From positions 97,860 through 161,859 of the forward strand of contig NZ_JACHWM010000016.1 in NCBI RefSeq assembly GCF_014191355.1: DNA of 64,000 bases, in the 5' to 3' direction. Numbering within the stretch: position 1 is the stretch's first letter; each line of letters opens with the position of its first letter. The notes under the pieces were generated by a model, which was given only the letters and a program-made list of their open reading frames with translations, was not told the origin of the DNA and ran no database searches. The position numbers and the translations under genes are program-made. The stretch comes from Methylobacterium sp. R2-1 (lineage in GTDB: Bacteria > Pseudomonadota > Alphaproteobacteria > Rhizobiales > Beijerinckiaceae). Shown here one piece after another: positions 7,847 through 16,568 of the stretch.

Positions 7847-8656
7847 TCAGGAGCGCTTCTCGGCGCCGATCACGACGAAGCCCTGACGCTCGAAGATGGG
7901 GCGCGCGGCGGGGCTTCTCAGGAAGCTCAGGAACGACGCAGCGCGATCCGTATGGGCCGCATCCTTGGTCAGCGCGATCGGGTACACGATCGGTGGGTGG
8001 CTGTCGGCGGGGAAGGTCGCCACGATCTCGACGCCGGGATCGCTCGCCGCATCGGTCGCGTAGACGATGCCGAGCGGCGCCTCACCGCGGGATACGAGCA
8101 GGAGGGCCGCCCGCACGTTCTCGGCCTGGGCGACGTGACCCTTCACCCCGTCCCAGGCGCCGAGCTTCTCAAGGGCGGCCTTGCCGTACTTGCCGGCCGG
8201 CACCGCATCGACATTGCCCATGGCCAGCCGGCCGCCGGCCAAAGCGGCGGCGAGGTCGGTGCCGGGCGCCAAGGCCACCCGCTTGCCGGATCCCTTGGCC
8301 GCGACGAGGACGATGGCATTGCGCAGAAGGTTGACGCGGCTGTCGGCGCGGATCGTGCCGTTCTTCTCCGCGTAATCCATCCAGGCGAGGTCGGCGGAGA
8401 TGAAGAGGTCGGCCGGGGCGCCGGCCTCGATCTGCTTGGCCAGCGTGTTGGAGCCCGCATAGGAGATCCGGCTCGTCCCGCCCGTCTCCTTCGCCCAGGT
8501 GGTGCTGGCTTCGTCCAGGGCGTTCTTGAGGCTGGCGGCGGCGAAGATCACGATCGGCTCGTCCGCGGCGCGGGCGGCCATCGACCAAGGTGTCAACGCG
8601 AGGAGGAGACCGGCCAGCCAGGCGCGACATGTCCGAACGAAGCGCGGCTTTGTCAT
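7847..8656 (-). CDS. modA: Molybdate ABC transporter substrate-binding protein
   Basis: This is a periplasmic molybdate/tungstate-binding protein of 269 aa, the normal length for ModA. A cleavable signal peptide covers residues 1-30, ending AARAADE. The mature protein starts with the family signature IVIFAAASLKNALDEASTTW. Other ModA landmarks are SYAGSNTLAKQIEAGAPADLF (oxyanion loop, about residues 65-85) and GEAPLGIVYATDA (about 195-207). No modB or modC permease/ATPase gene is adjacent, so it is an orphan here and must use components encoded elsewhere. Molybdenum is relevant to nitrate reductase and formate dehydrogenase in such bacteria. Confidence 0.95.
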   Translation of the reverse strand: MTKPRFVRTCRAWLAGLLLALTPWSMAARAADEPIVIFAAASLKNALDEASTTWAKETGGTSRISYAGSNTLAKQIEAGAPADLFISADLAWMDYAEKNGTIRADSRVNLLRNAIVLVAAKGSGKRVALAPGTDLAAALAGGRLAMGNVDAVPAGKYGKAALEKLGAWDGVKGHVAQAENVRAALLLVSRGEAPLGIVYATDAASDPGVEIVATFPADSHPPIVYPIALTKDAAHTDRAASFLSFLRSPAARPIFERQGFVVIGAEKRS

Positions 8657-8825
8657 GGCGATTCCCTCGCAATGTCCGCAGCGGCCGATGCGGATTCTCC
8701 GGCACCGACGTCCTCACGCCGCTGCCGAGTCGGTGGCGCCTGTGAGGTGCGCGATGCCGCTTCTAGCGGAGCCGGGATGCCACGGCCATGCCTCTGGCGC
8801 GTTCGAGGAAGGGGCCTGCCGGCCG

Positions 8826-8996
8826 TCAGTTCTCGGAGGGGCCGGCGGCAGAGGGCTCGGGCTCGCCGGCGGTGTAGCCTTCAAGCCAATCCAGGCTCTC
8901 CTGCGAGCCAGCCTCGTAAGGGTTGGCGGAATCGGGCTGTCCCGTCGCTTTCGCGGCTCTACCCTCTTCGAAGATCTTGCTCGACACCACGGCCAT
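8826..8996 (-). CDS. Small RMF-like protein (ribosome modulation factor family), 56 aa
   Basis: This 56-codon gene is easily missed because of its size. It starts with ATG at 8996, follows GGAGAAAGGA upstream and stops at 8826. The protein contains EEGRAAKATGQPDSANPYEA followed by SQESLDWLEGYTAG. This matches the RMF pattern of a G-x-A segment, an invariant NPY and a terminal W-x-x-G-(Y/W). RMF binds 70S ribosomes and promotes 100S dimers in stationary phase. The C-terminal Glu/Pro/Ser tail is not typical. The gene has no partners; the region upstream holds a weak small frame. The family call is by pattern, from memory. Confidence 0.72.
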   Translation of the reverse strand: MAVVSSKIFEEGRAAKATGQPDSANPYEAGSQESLDWLEGYTAGEPEPSAAGPSEN

Positions 8997-9101
8997 CGAC
9001 CGATCCTTTCTCCATGCGGGCCCGGATCACCACGGGGCTGGAAAGCGCGGGAACAGAAGCGATCCGGAGCAGTGGCGGTTCCCGCGGGTGCTTCGGCGGC
9101 G

Positions 9102-9302
9102 TCAGGCCACGGAATCGGATTCCGGTGCGGCCCTGACCTCGGCGCGGTGCAGCCGGCTCAGCAGCACGAGCAGCGAGCCGGGCAGCGGCGCCTCGAGCGT
9201 GTCCGGTGCGAGAATATCCGCGCTCGCGGCCCGGCGGCGGTCGGGCCGCGGCTCGCGCTTCACGACGACGGGTGAACGACGACGGACGGATCTGGGTGTC
9301 AT
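9102..9302 (-). CDS. Hypothetical small protein, 66 aa
   Basis: This is a short frame with ATG at 9302. The first half is very basic (Arg/Pro-rich); the second half contains an amphipathic segment LLVLLSRLHRAEV. The ribosome-binding site is poor and no family is recognised. It lies in the 617-base interval between the RMF-like gene and prmA, most of which otherwise shows nothing beyond an AT-richer stretch near 9470-9540 that could serve as the prmA promoter. It may be a chance frame. Confidence 0.35.
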   Translation of the reverse strand: MTPRSVRRRSPVVVKREPRPDRRRAASADILAPDTLEAPLPGSLLVLLSRLHRAEVRAAPESDSVA

Positions 9303-9613
9303 GACGCGATGGAACTCAAAAGCGCATGATGAACGATACTGAGAAGCGCCTCTCGCAAGGCCCGACCATTGGGCATGGCCCCGTCGACCAAGGGATCGAC
9401 GAGCGGCATGCGCGAGACGCTTCGGACCGTGAGAACGCCGCCTTCCGGCTCCGGTTCCGCAGGCTTCGTCTAGAAATTACACATTATGCCTGTGGATTAA
9501 GCAGAATTCGTCTTGCCTGTGTTGTCCTGGTCGCATACGGGCCGCCGCCCGTTCGGAGTAGGGCGGGCGTGAAGCCCGTGGCCCTCACGGCGCGCGGGTG
9601 GTAGAGGGCGATC

Positions 9614-10531
9614 ATGCTCGAAGGTCTGCCGCCGCACCGACCCACGCACGTCCTGCGTCTGATCACGGACGAGCCCTCCGCTCGCGCGATGACCGAGCTG
9701 CTGGGCGAGATGTTCGACCCCATGGAGACGGCGGTGGCTGCCTTCGAGGTCGAGGAGACCGGGGCGTGGCGGCTGGAAGCCTACTTCTCGGAGGAGCCCG
9801 ACGCGGAGATGATCCGTGAACTCCTCCGCCCGGTCGTCGGCGCACAGGCGGATGAAGCTGCGTTCGAGACCATCGATCAGCAGGATTGGGTGCGCGCCTC
9901 GCTGGAGGGGCTGAAGCCGGTTCGCGCCGGGCGCTTCCTCGTCCATGGCGGCCACGACCGGCATCAGGTGCGGGCGAACGACCTCGCCATCGAGATCGAG
10001 GCGGCGCTCGCCTTCGGCACCGGCCATCACGGCACGACTTTGGGCTGCCTTCGGGCTCTGGTCGCCGAGCTGAAGCGGCGGCGCCCGGCCCACGTGCTCG
10101 ACGTCGGTACCGGCACCGGCATCCTGGGCTTTGCCGCCGCAAAGGCGCTCCATACACCGGTGATTGCCGGCGACCTCGATCCGGAAGCGGTGGCGACCGC
10201 CCGCGGCAATGCCCGCCTCAACGGGCTCGGACCCTACATGCGCTTCTACCACGCGCCGGGCGTGCGCCACGCTCTGGCGAACCGGCCCCGCGGCTTCGAC
10301 GTGGTGTTCGCCAACATCCTGGCCCGCCCGCTCAAGCGGCTCGCGCCCTCGCTCACCGCTGTGGTCGCCGATGACGGCGTGCTGATCCTGTCCGGTCTGA
10401 TCGAGCGCGACGTGCCGGGCGTGCTCTCGACCTACCGCCACCGCGGCTTCCATCTCGCCCGCTCCGGCGTGATCGAGGGATGGGCGACGCTGGTGCTGCG
10501 CCGGGGCGGGGCGGCGGCGCGTCCGCGCTGA
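9614..10531 (+). CDS. prmA: Ribosomal protein L11 methyltransferase
   Basis: PrmA trimethylates several amino groups of ribosomal protein L11 using S-adenosylmethionine. The protein is 305 aa. The N-terminal substrate-recognition domain (about residues 1-100) is followed by the conserved linker QQDWVRASLEGLKPVRAGRF and ALAFGTGHHGTT, then the class-I methyltransferase motif VLDVGTGTGILGFAAAK (about 160-176), motif II AGDLDPEAV, and the catalytic-region motif FANILARPL (about 232-240). The ATG at 9614 follows GAGGGCG. It precedes the M24 peptidase gene on the same strand with a 41-base gap and may be co-transcribed with it. Confidence 0.95.
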   Translation: MLEGLPPHRPTHVLRLITDEPSARAMTELLGEMFDPMETAVAAFEVEETGAWRLEAYFSEEPDAEMIRELLRPVVGAQADEAAFETIDQQDWVRASLEGLKPVRAGRFLVHGGHDRHQVRANDLAIEIEAALAFGTGHHGTTLGCLRALVAELKRRRPAHVLDVGTGTGILGFAAAKALHTPVIAGDLDPEAVATARGNARLNGLGPYMRFYHAPGVRHALANRPRGFDVVFANILARPLKRLAPSLTAVVADDGVLILSGLIERDVPGVLSTYRHRGFHLARSGVIEGWATLVLRRGGAAARPR

Positions 10532-10572
10532 GGTGGCTGTCGCGGCGGCGTTCGACGCGGTAGGTTTCCGCC

Positions 10573-12405
10573 ATGACGACGTCCCCTTCCCGCTTCCAGA
10601 CCTTCGACGATCCGAGCCACGCCAAGGGCCCTGAGCGCATCGAGGCCCTGCGTGCCGCCCTGCGCGAGATTCGAGCGGACGGCTTCGTGGTCCCGCGGGC
10701 CGACGAGCATCAATCCGAGTATGTGCCTGCCAATGCCGAGCGGCTCGCTTGGCTGACCGGCTTTACCGGGTCGGCCGGCCTCGCCGTGGTGCTCGCCGAC
10801 GAGGCCGCCCTGTTTGTCGATGGCCGCTACACCCTTCAGGCGCCGGAGCAGGTCGAGACCGGGACCGTCACCGTGGTGCCACTCGCCGAAGCAACGCCGG
10901 AGGCGTGGCTCGGCACGCATCTGAAGCCGGGCCAGACCCTCGCCTACGATCCCTGGCTCCACACGCCCGACGGCGTGGCCCGCCTGGAGCGCGCCGCCGC
11001 CAAAGCGGGGGCGTCGCTTCGCGCTGTGCCGGACAATCTCGTGGACGCGATCTGGGCCGGACGGCCCCGTCCACCGGTGGGCCGTGTCACGGCTCATCCC
11101 GACGATCTCGCGGGCGAGACCCGGGCTGAAAAGCTCAACCGCGTCCGTGCCGCTCTCGCCGAAGGCGGTATCGACGTCCTCGTCATCTCCGATCCCCACA
11201 ATCTCGCCTGGGCCTTCAACCTGCGCGGGGCCGACATTGCACATACGCCCCTGGCGCTCGGCTACGCGCTGCTGCCCCGCGAGGGACGGCCCGCGCTCTA
11301 CCTGACCTCCCAGCTCGTCGACGCGGATCTGTGCGCGGCCCTCGAACCGCTCGCGGACCTTCGCCCGCGGAGCGCCTTCGCCGAGGATCTGGCAAACCTC
11401 TGCAACAATGCCGCACGGGTGCGGCTCGATGCGGCGACGGGGGCGGCGGCGCTCAAGGATCGCGTCGAGGCCGCCGGGGGCGTCGCCGATGTCGGCGCCG
11501 ATCCGGTCACGGCGATGAAGGCGGTCAAGAACGCCGCCGAGATCGCCGGCACCCGCGCAGCCCACCACCGCGACGGCCTCGCCGTGACGCGCTTCCTCGC
11601 CTGGCTCGATGGCGCGGTTACTGACGGGGTGAGCGAGATCGCCGCCGTCGAGGCGCTGGAGGACTTCCGCCGGGAGAGCGGCCTGCTGCGCGACGTCTCG
11701 TTCCCGACCATCGCCGGCTCGGGCCCGAACGGCGCCATCGTCCACTACCGCGTCACCCGCGCCACCGATCGCAAGGCGCGGCCCGGCGAACTCTTCCTGA
11801 TCGATTCCGGCGCGCAATACGCCGACGGCACCACCGACATCACCCGCACCGTCGCCGTCGGCACGCCGACGGAGAAGATGCGCGACCGCTTCACCCGCGT
11901 GCTGAAGGGACATATCGCCATCGCCCGCGCCGTCTTCCCCGAGGGGACGACGGGCGCGCAGATCGACGCCCTTGCCCGCATCAGCCTATGGGAGGCGGGG
12001 CTCGATTACGACCACGGCACCGGCCACGGCGTCGGCGCCTTCCTCTCGGTCCACGAGGGGCCGCAGCGCATCGCCAAGACGGGCACGGTGGCCCTGAAGC
12101 CCGGCATGATCCTCTCGAACGAGCCGGGCTACTATCGCAGCCGTGCCTACGGCATCCGCATCGAGAACCTGATCCTGGTCGAGGAGCGAGCCATTCCCGG
12201 CGGCGACCGCCCGATGCTCGGCTTCGAGACCCTGACGCTCGCACCCATCGACCGCCGGCTGATCGATCCGGCCCTGCTCGGACCGGCTGAGACCGAATGG
12301 CTCGACGCCTACCACGCGCGGGTGCACGCGGCGCTCTCGCCTGACCTCGATGAGGAGACGCGAGATTGGCTGGCGGCGGCGACGCAGCCGCTTGGTGCCG
12401 GATAG
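10573..12405 (+). CDS. pepP: M24 family aminopeptidase P (Xaa-Pro aminopeptidase)
   Basis: This is a cytoplasmic metallopeptidase that removes N-terminal residues preceding proline. At 610 aa it is the long three-domain form: two creatinase-like N-terminal domains (about 1-310) and a pita-bread catalytic domain. Metal ligands are visible in LFLIDSGAQYADGTTDITRT (two Asp), DHGTGHGVGAFLSVHEGP (His), SNEPGYYRS (Glu) and GIRIENL (Glu). A further C-terminal extension (about 545-610, including TEWLDAYHARV) is typical of this long class. It may be co-transcribed with prmA upstream. The symbol is by general family usage; the long form is often annotated only as M24 aminopeptidase. Confidence 0.92.
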   Translation: MTTSPSRFQTFDDPSHAKGPERIEALRAALREIRADGFVVPRADEHQSEYVPANAERLAWLTGFTGSAGLAVVLADEAALFVDGRYTLQAPEQVETGTVTVVPLAEATPEAWLGTHLKPGQTLAYDPWLHTPDGVARLERAAAKAGASLRAVPDNLVDAIWAGRPRPPVGRVTAHPDDLAGETRAEKLNRVRAALAEGGIDVLVISDPHNLAWAFNLRGADIAHTPLALGYALLPREGRPALYLTSQLVDADLCAALEPLADLRPRSAFAEDLANLCNNAARVRLDAATGAAALKDRVEAAGGVADVGADPVTAMKAVKNAAEIAGTRAAHHRDGLAVTRFLAWLDGAVTDGVSEIAAVEALEDFRRESGLLRDVSFPTIAGSGPNGAIVHYRVTRATDRKARPGELFLIDSGAQYADGTTDITRTVAVGTPTEKMRDRFTRVLKGHIAIARAVFPEGTTGAQIDALARISLWEAGLDYDHGTGHGVGAFLSVHEGPQRIAKTGTVALKPGMILSNEPGYYRSRAYGIRIENLILVEERAIPGGDRPMLGFETLTLAPIDRRLIDPALLGPAETEWLDAYHARVHAALSPDLDEETRDWLAAATQPLGAG

Positions 12406-12431
12406 GCTGAAGGGCTTCCGGGCCTCGATCG

Positions 12432-12679
12432 ATGAAGCTCGTCTACGGCACCCATGCCTCGATACCCTCGCGGAGCGCGGTATCGAGGCATGGGTCGAGC
12501 GCACCCTCTCGTCACCGGAGAGCGTCGAGCCGGATCCGGTTCATCCGGATCGGATGCGGGCCTTCCGTGCACTGCCCGAGCGCGACGGGCGTGTGCTGCG
12601 TGTGGTATATGTTCCGATCCCCGGTGGCGCCCGCGTTGTGACGATGTTCCTCGATCGCGGCAGGAGGAGGAAGGCGTGA
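12432..12679 (+). pseudogene. Frameshifted DUF4258 domain gene
   Basis: The ATG at 12432 starts MKLVYGTHASI, which fits the beginning of DUF4258 proteins (a conserved xHA near residue 8). The rest of the domain (LAERGIEAWVERTLSSPESV, then RAFRALPERDGRVLRVVYVP and VVTMFLDRG) is in the next frame. A single missing base near 12464-12467 would restore one continuous ~83-aa protein. The break lies inside a 17-bp perfect inverted repeat. DUF4258 is often encoded directly before DUF2283 in toxin-antitoxin-like pairs, and that partner follows here with an overlapping start. Translation from an upstream in-frame start cannot be excluded, but none with a good ribosome site is seen. Confidence 0.75.
12450..12495. 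repeat. 17-bp perfect inverted repeat at the DUF4258 frameshift
   Basis: The left arm is ACCCATGCCTCGATACC and the right arm is its exact complement, around a 12-base loop CTCGCGGAGCGC. The loop and right arm encode the conserved AERGIEAW of DUF4258, so the right arm is likely ancestral. The left arm contains the point where the reading frame is lost. Confidence 0.9.
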
Positions 12680-12873
12680 AGAGCCGCTACGATGCCGAGA
12701 CCGATGCGCTCTATGTCCGCTTCACCGAGACGGCGATCGTCGAGAGCGAGGAGGTGCGGCCCGGGATCGTCCTCGACTTCGATGCCGAGGGCCGGATCGT
12801 CGCTCTCGAAATCCTGGACGCGACCGAGCATCTGGCGAGCGGTTCCGACCTCACTGTGCTGACGGCTGCCTGA
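12676..12873 (+). CDS. DUF2283 domain protein
   Basis: This 65-aa protein begins with a GTG at 12676 overlapping the TGA of the preceding frame (GTGA), after AGGAGGAGG five bases upstream. The whole protein is the DUF2283 domain: YDAETDALYVRFTE, then ESEEVRPGIVLDFDAEGRIV and ALEILDATEHL. DUF2283 proteins are small beta-rich proteins often paired with DUF4258 proteins and suspected to act as antitoxins; the role is not proven. The tight overlap shows translational coupling to the DUF4258 gene, whose frame is broken here, so the partner may now be unpaired. Confidence 0.88.
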   Translation: MKSRYDAETDALYVRFTETAIVESEEVRPGIVLDFDAEGRIVALEILDATEHLASGSDLTVLTAA

Positions 12874-12889
12874 GGGACGGCTCCCGACG

Positions 12890-13363
12890 ATGGCCAAGCC
12901 TTCCGCCGTCCTGTTCGTGTGCCTGGGCAACATCTGCCGTTCGCCACTGGCCGAGGCCGCCTTCCGGCGGGAGGCAGCGCGGATCGGGCTCGAGGTCGCG
13001 GTCGACTCCGCCGGCACCGGCGACTGGCATGTGGGCGAACCGCCGGACTCGCGCGCGATCGCGGTCGCGCGGGCGAACGGCATCGATATCGCGGACTATC
13101 GCGGGCGTCAGGTCACGCCGGCCGATTTCGAGCGTTTCGACCACATCGTCGCCCTGGATGGCGCCAACCTCGCGAGGCTGCGCGCCCTCCGGCCGGCCGG
13201 GGCGCGGGCCGCGTTGAGCCTGCTTCTCGACCACGTGCCGGGCCGGGAGGGTGAGCCCGTGGCCGACCCCTATTACGGCGCGGACGAGGGTTTCGACACC
13301 ACCTGGGCCGACGTGACCGCGGGCACCCGAGCGCTCGCCCGGCGGATCGCGGGGCCGGAATGA
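12890..13363 (+). CDS. Low-molecular-weight protein-tyrosine phosphatase
   Basis: This 157-aa cytoplasmic phosphatase dephosphorylates phosphotyrosine or small phosphorylated substrates. The active-site P-loop VCLGNICRS lies at residues about 10-18 (Cys nucleophile, Arg for phosphate). The general-acid loop DPYYG is near residue 123. SAGTGDWHVGEPPDSRA and DYRGRQV are other family landmarks. The downstream fructosamine-kinase-like gene overlaps by four bases (ATGA), so the two are translationally coupled. In many bacteria and plants LMW-PTP genes neighbour or fuse with fructosamine-kinase genes, which suggests a shared role in removing sugar adducts (deglycation). Confidence 0.94.
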   Translation: MAKPSAVLFVCLGNICRSPLAEAAFRREAARIGLEVAVDSAGTGDWHVGEPPDSRAIAVARANGIDIADYRGRQVTPADFERFDHIVALDGANLARLRALRPAGARAALSLLLDHVPGREGEPVADPYYGADEGFDTTWADVTAGTRALARRIAGPE

Positions 13364-14166
13364 GCGACCTCGCCCGGCGTGCGGCGGACCTGCTCGGCGT
13401 CCCCCTCGCCGAAGCGCAGCCGATGGCGGGCGGCAACCTGTCCCAATGCGTCCGCCTGAGGCTGGAGAATGGGCGGGAAGCGGTGGCGAAGACCGGGCCG
13501 GCGCCGCAAGAGGAGGCCCGGATGCTCGCGGCCATCGCCGGGGCCGGTGCGCCGGCACCCGCCGTGCTGGCCGCGGACGCGGGGCTGCTCGTCCTCGAAT
13601 GCCTGCCCGATACGGGCGCCGGGCCAGGCGCCGAGGCCGATCTCGGCCGGGTCGTCGCTCGCTTGCACGCCGCCGAGGGCGAGCGCTACGGCTGGCACGC
13701 CGATTACGCCTTCGGCCCTGTCGCCATTGAGAATGCCTGGAGCGACGACTGGCCCGCCTTCTGGGGAGAAAACCGCCTGCTCTGCCATGCCGGCCACCTC
13801 CCCGCTCCGCTGTTCCGGCGGGTCGAGCGGCTGGCGGCGGACCTGAACAACCGCCTGCCCGGGCAGCCCCGCGCCGCCCTGCTCCACGGCGACTTGTGGG
13901 GCGGCAACGTCCTCTACGCATCTAACCGGGTCTCGGGGCTGATCGATCCGGCCTGCTATCACGGCCATACCGAGGTCGATCTGGCGATGCTGAGCCTGTT
14001 CGGCCGGCCAGGCTCGGACTTTCGAGCGGCCTACGGACCGCCCGAGCCCGGCGCCGTGGAGCGCATGCCGATCTACCAGCTCTGGCCGGCCCTGGTGCAT
14101 TGGCGCCTGTTTGGCGACGGCTATCGCGGCATGGTCGAGGGGTTTCTGGAGGCGGCCGGCGTCTGA
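13360..14166 (+). CDS. Fructosamine kinase family protein
   Basis: This 268-aa protein-kinase-like enzyme is expected to phosphorylate ketoamine (ribulosamine/fructosamine) adducts on proteins, leading to their release. The kinase landmarks are ALLHGDLWGGNVLY (catalytic loop with HGD and Asn, about residues 171-184) and GLIDPACYHGHTEVDLAML (metal-binding Asp, about 193-211). A Lys in EAVAKTGP is the probable ATP-binding lysine. It starts within the stop of the LMW phosphatase gene. The pair resembles the conserved deglycation module, where the phosphatase may act on the kinase product. Confidence 0.9.
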   Translation: MSDLARRAADLLGVPLAEAQPMAGGNLSQCVRLRLENGREAVAKTGPAPQEEARMLAAIAGAGAPAPAVLAADAGLLVLECLPDTGAGPGAEADLGRVVARLHAAEGERYGWHADYAFGPVAIENAWSDDWPAFWGENRLLCHAGHLPAPLFRRVERLAADLNNRLPGQPRAALLHGDLWGGNVLYASNRVSGLIDPACYHGHTEVDLAMLSLFGRPGSDFRAAYGPPEPGAVERMPIYQLWPALVHWRLFGDGYRGMVEGFLEAAGV

Positions 14167-14195
14167 CCGCCACCTCCGACCACTGCGCTTTATCC

Positions 14196-16322
14196 CTACT
14201 CCGCCGGAGCCGGCATGGGCGATAGGCGCGGCTCGAAACGGCCCTCGCCGGTCGGCTTCATCTCGATGCGCCGGTCGTGGTGCTTGTTCAGGGTCGAGCG
14301 GTGGCCGATCGAGACGATGGTGGTGCCGGGCAGGTTCTCGCGCAGCATCCGGTAGATCTCGGCCTCGGTCTCCTCGTCGAGGGCCGCGGTCGATTCGTCG
14401 AGGAACAGCCAGTCCGGCTTGGCCAGGATCGCGCGCGCGATGGCGAGGCGCTGCTGCTCGCCGCCTGACAGGCGGCGGTCCCAACTGTCGACCGCGTCGA
14501 GCTGGTCGGCGAGCTGCGGGAGCCGCGCGGCGCGCAAGGCGTCGCGGATCGCCTCGTCGGAGAAATGATCGACGGTCTGCGGATAGGCCACCGTGCCGCG
14601 TAAGGAGCCGAGCGGGAGGTAGGGCCGCTGCGGCAGAACCAGCGCCGACTGTCCGGCGGGCACGTCGATCCGGCCCTTGCCGAACGGCCAGATCCCGGCA
14701 ATCGCCCGGAACAGGGTCGACTTGCCCGAGCCGGAGGGGCCGGTGACCAGGGTCGCCCCGCCCTTCGGTAATTCGAGCGTGCCTGCCCGCACGATCTCGC
14801 GGCCGTCGGGCAGCGCCAGCGTCAGGTCGCGGGCGGTCACGTTGCCGGCGGTGTCGTTGCCGTTGGCGAGGCCGTAGCCGGCCCCGGCCAGAGCCTCGGC
14901 CTGGGTCATCGCCCGCTTGAACGAGCTGAGACGGATCGTGTTCGCCTTGTAGGCGGCGAGGATGGTGTAGGAATTGATGAAGAAATTCAGTGAGTTCTGG
15001 ACGTTGCTGAAGGCGTTCGAGGTCTGCTGCAGGGCGCCGAGGGTGATCTTCTTGGCGAAGAACGACGGTGCGGCGATGACGAGCGGGAAGATCGCGCTCG
15101 CCTGCCGGTAGCTGAACGTGAAGGCGATCAGCTTGATGCGCCGGAAGATGATGCCGACGTAGTTGTCGACGATGGCGTGGAACAGGGTGGCCAGCCGCGA
15201 GGACTCGGCCCGCTCACCCCGTAGAAGGGCGATCTGCTCCGAGTAGATGCGGTTGCGCGCCAGGGCGAAGCGGAAATCCGCCTCGACCTGCTCCTGCCGG
15301 TAGTCGAGGCCGATGAGCGGCTTGCCGATCAGATGGGTGAGCCAGGTCCCGACCACCGCATAGGCGATCACCAGCCAGACCAGGAAGCCCGGGATCACGG
15401 TGTCGGTGAACGGCAGCACGAAGTCGCGCGAGAGCGTCCACAGGATGACGATGAAGGAGACGAGCTGCGCGGCCTGCGACAGCAGCCGGGTCGAGAGCGT
15501 CGTGGTCTGGGCGATGAAGTTGTTGACGTCCGACTGGATGCGCTGATCCGGGTTGTCGGCGTGCTCATCGACGAAGGGGATGCGGTAATGCGTGCCCTGT
15601 CCCAGCCAGCGTTCGTAGAGGTTATGGGTGAGCCAGGTGCGCCAGCGGAGCTGCAGCCCTGAATCGACGTAGATGTCGACCATGCCGATCACGACGTTGA
15701 GGATCGCGAGCGGTACGAAGATGTAGCCGAGCTGGTACCAGAAGGTCGGGGCATCGAACTCCTGCAGCGCGTTGTACATGTCGCGGTAGAAGAAGTTGAA
15801 GCGCAGCGTCAGCGCCACGTCGGCGAAGTTCACGAAGATCGAGAGCGCCACGAGGTTGCGGCCGATCTGCCCTTCGGTGCGCCCGAAGCGGCGGAACATG
15901 CCGATTTCCCGGCTCGGGGCGTCATGGGTCGCGAAATAGGGGTCGGCGATCAGAGTGATGTCCCGGATCGGCTTCCAGTGCGAGACGGCGAGCACGATGC
16001 CGCCGAACACCACGGATCCGGTCGCCGCGAAATCCGGTGGCAGTAGCGCCACGACGGTGGCGGGCAATGCGCCCATGGCGGCGAGCGTCTTGGCGCCCGC
16101 GAGCACCAAATAGCCGATTCCGTAGACTGAGACGAAGATCCTGAGATAGGCCGAGAGGGTGTTCGAGGCGATGAGGATGCCGGCCATCGCAAAGCCCGCG
16201 AGCGAGACGTAGAGCGGCGGGCTCGGGATCCCCGGCAAGATGACTGGGATGGCCAGCAGCAGGAGCGCGAAGAACGCCGTGAGCACGGCCTGGATGCCGA
16301 GCCTGCTCTTGAATGCGGCCAC
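14196..16322 (-). CDS. SbmA/BacA-like ABC exporter, fused permease and ATPase
   Basis: This 708-aa inner-membrane protein has two N-terminal hydrophobic helices, then an SbmA/BacA-type six-helix transmembrane domain (about residues 130-470, with YRDMYNALQEFDAPTFWYQL), and a C-terminal ABC ATPase. Walker A is GPSGSGKS, the signature is LSGGEQQRLAIARAIL and Walker B is WLFLDEST. This YddA-type family is annotated as vitamin B12/bleomycin/peptide transport; the substrate here is unknown. A GTG start at 16322 (MAAFKSRLG) is chosen because AGAAGGAG lies eight bases before it; a longer frame begins eight codons upstream. It is convergent with the fructosamine-kinase gene and stands alone. Confidence 0.92.
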   Translation of the reverse strand: MAAFKSRLGIQAVLTAFFALLLLAIPVILPGIPSPPLYVSLAGFAMAGILIASNTLSAYLRIFVSVYGIGYLVLAGAKTLAAMGALPATVVALLPPDFAATGSVVFGGIVLAVSHWKPIRDITLIADPYFATHDAPSREIGMFRRFGRTEGQIGRNLVALSIFVNFADVALTLRFNFFYRDMYNALQEFDAPTFWYQLGYIFVPLAILNVVIGMVDIYVDSGLQLRWRTWLTHNLYERWLGQGTHYRIPFVDEHADNPDQRIQSDVNNFIAQTTTLSTRLLSQAAQLVSFIVILWTLSRDFVLPFTDTVIPGFLVWLVIAYAVVGTWLTHLIGKPLIGLDYRQEQVEADFRFALARNRIYSEQIALLRGERAESSRLATLFHAIVDNYVGIIFRRIKLIAFTFSYRQASAIFPLVIAAPSFFAKKITLGALQQTSNAFSNVQNSLNFFINSYTILAAYKANTIRLSSFKRAMTQAEALAGAGYGLANGNDTAGNVTARDLTLALPDGREIVRAGTLELPKGGATLVTGPSGSGKSTLFRAIAGIWPFGKGRIDVPAGQSALVLPQRPYLPLGSLRGTVAYPQTVDHFSDEAIRDALRAARLPQLADQLDAVDSWDRRLSGGEQQRLAIARAILAKPDWLFLDESTAALDEETEAEIYRMLRENLPGTTIVSIGHRSTLNKHHDRRIEMKPTGEGRFEPRLSPMPAPAE

Positions 16323-16568
16323 GCGGATCACTCCTTCTCGCTGCACCGGCCCTGCCGATCCCCATACGGGGTGGCATGCCGGCGGACGGGTTCAATCGCC
16401 GAATGCGGCGCCCCTGGCTATCCGTCGTGGCGAGAACGTGGCGTGAGGCCGCGCCTGTCACGTGAAATTTCCGTCATGCCGCGGGTCGAAGCAGTGATCT
16501 TCCAGCGTGGCGGATCGCCGGGTGCGACACCGTGGACTGCCCATGGGCGCGCTTCGGGGTCGCTGCGG

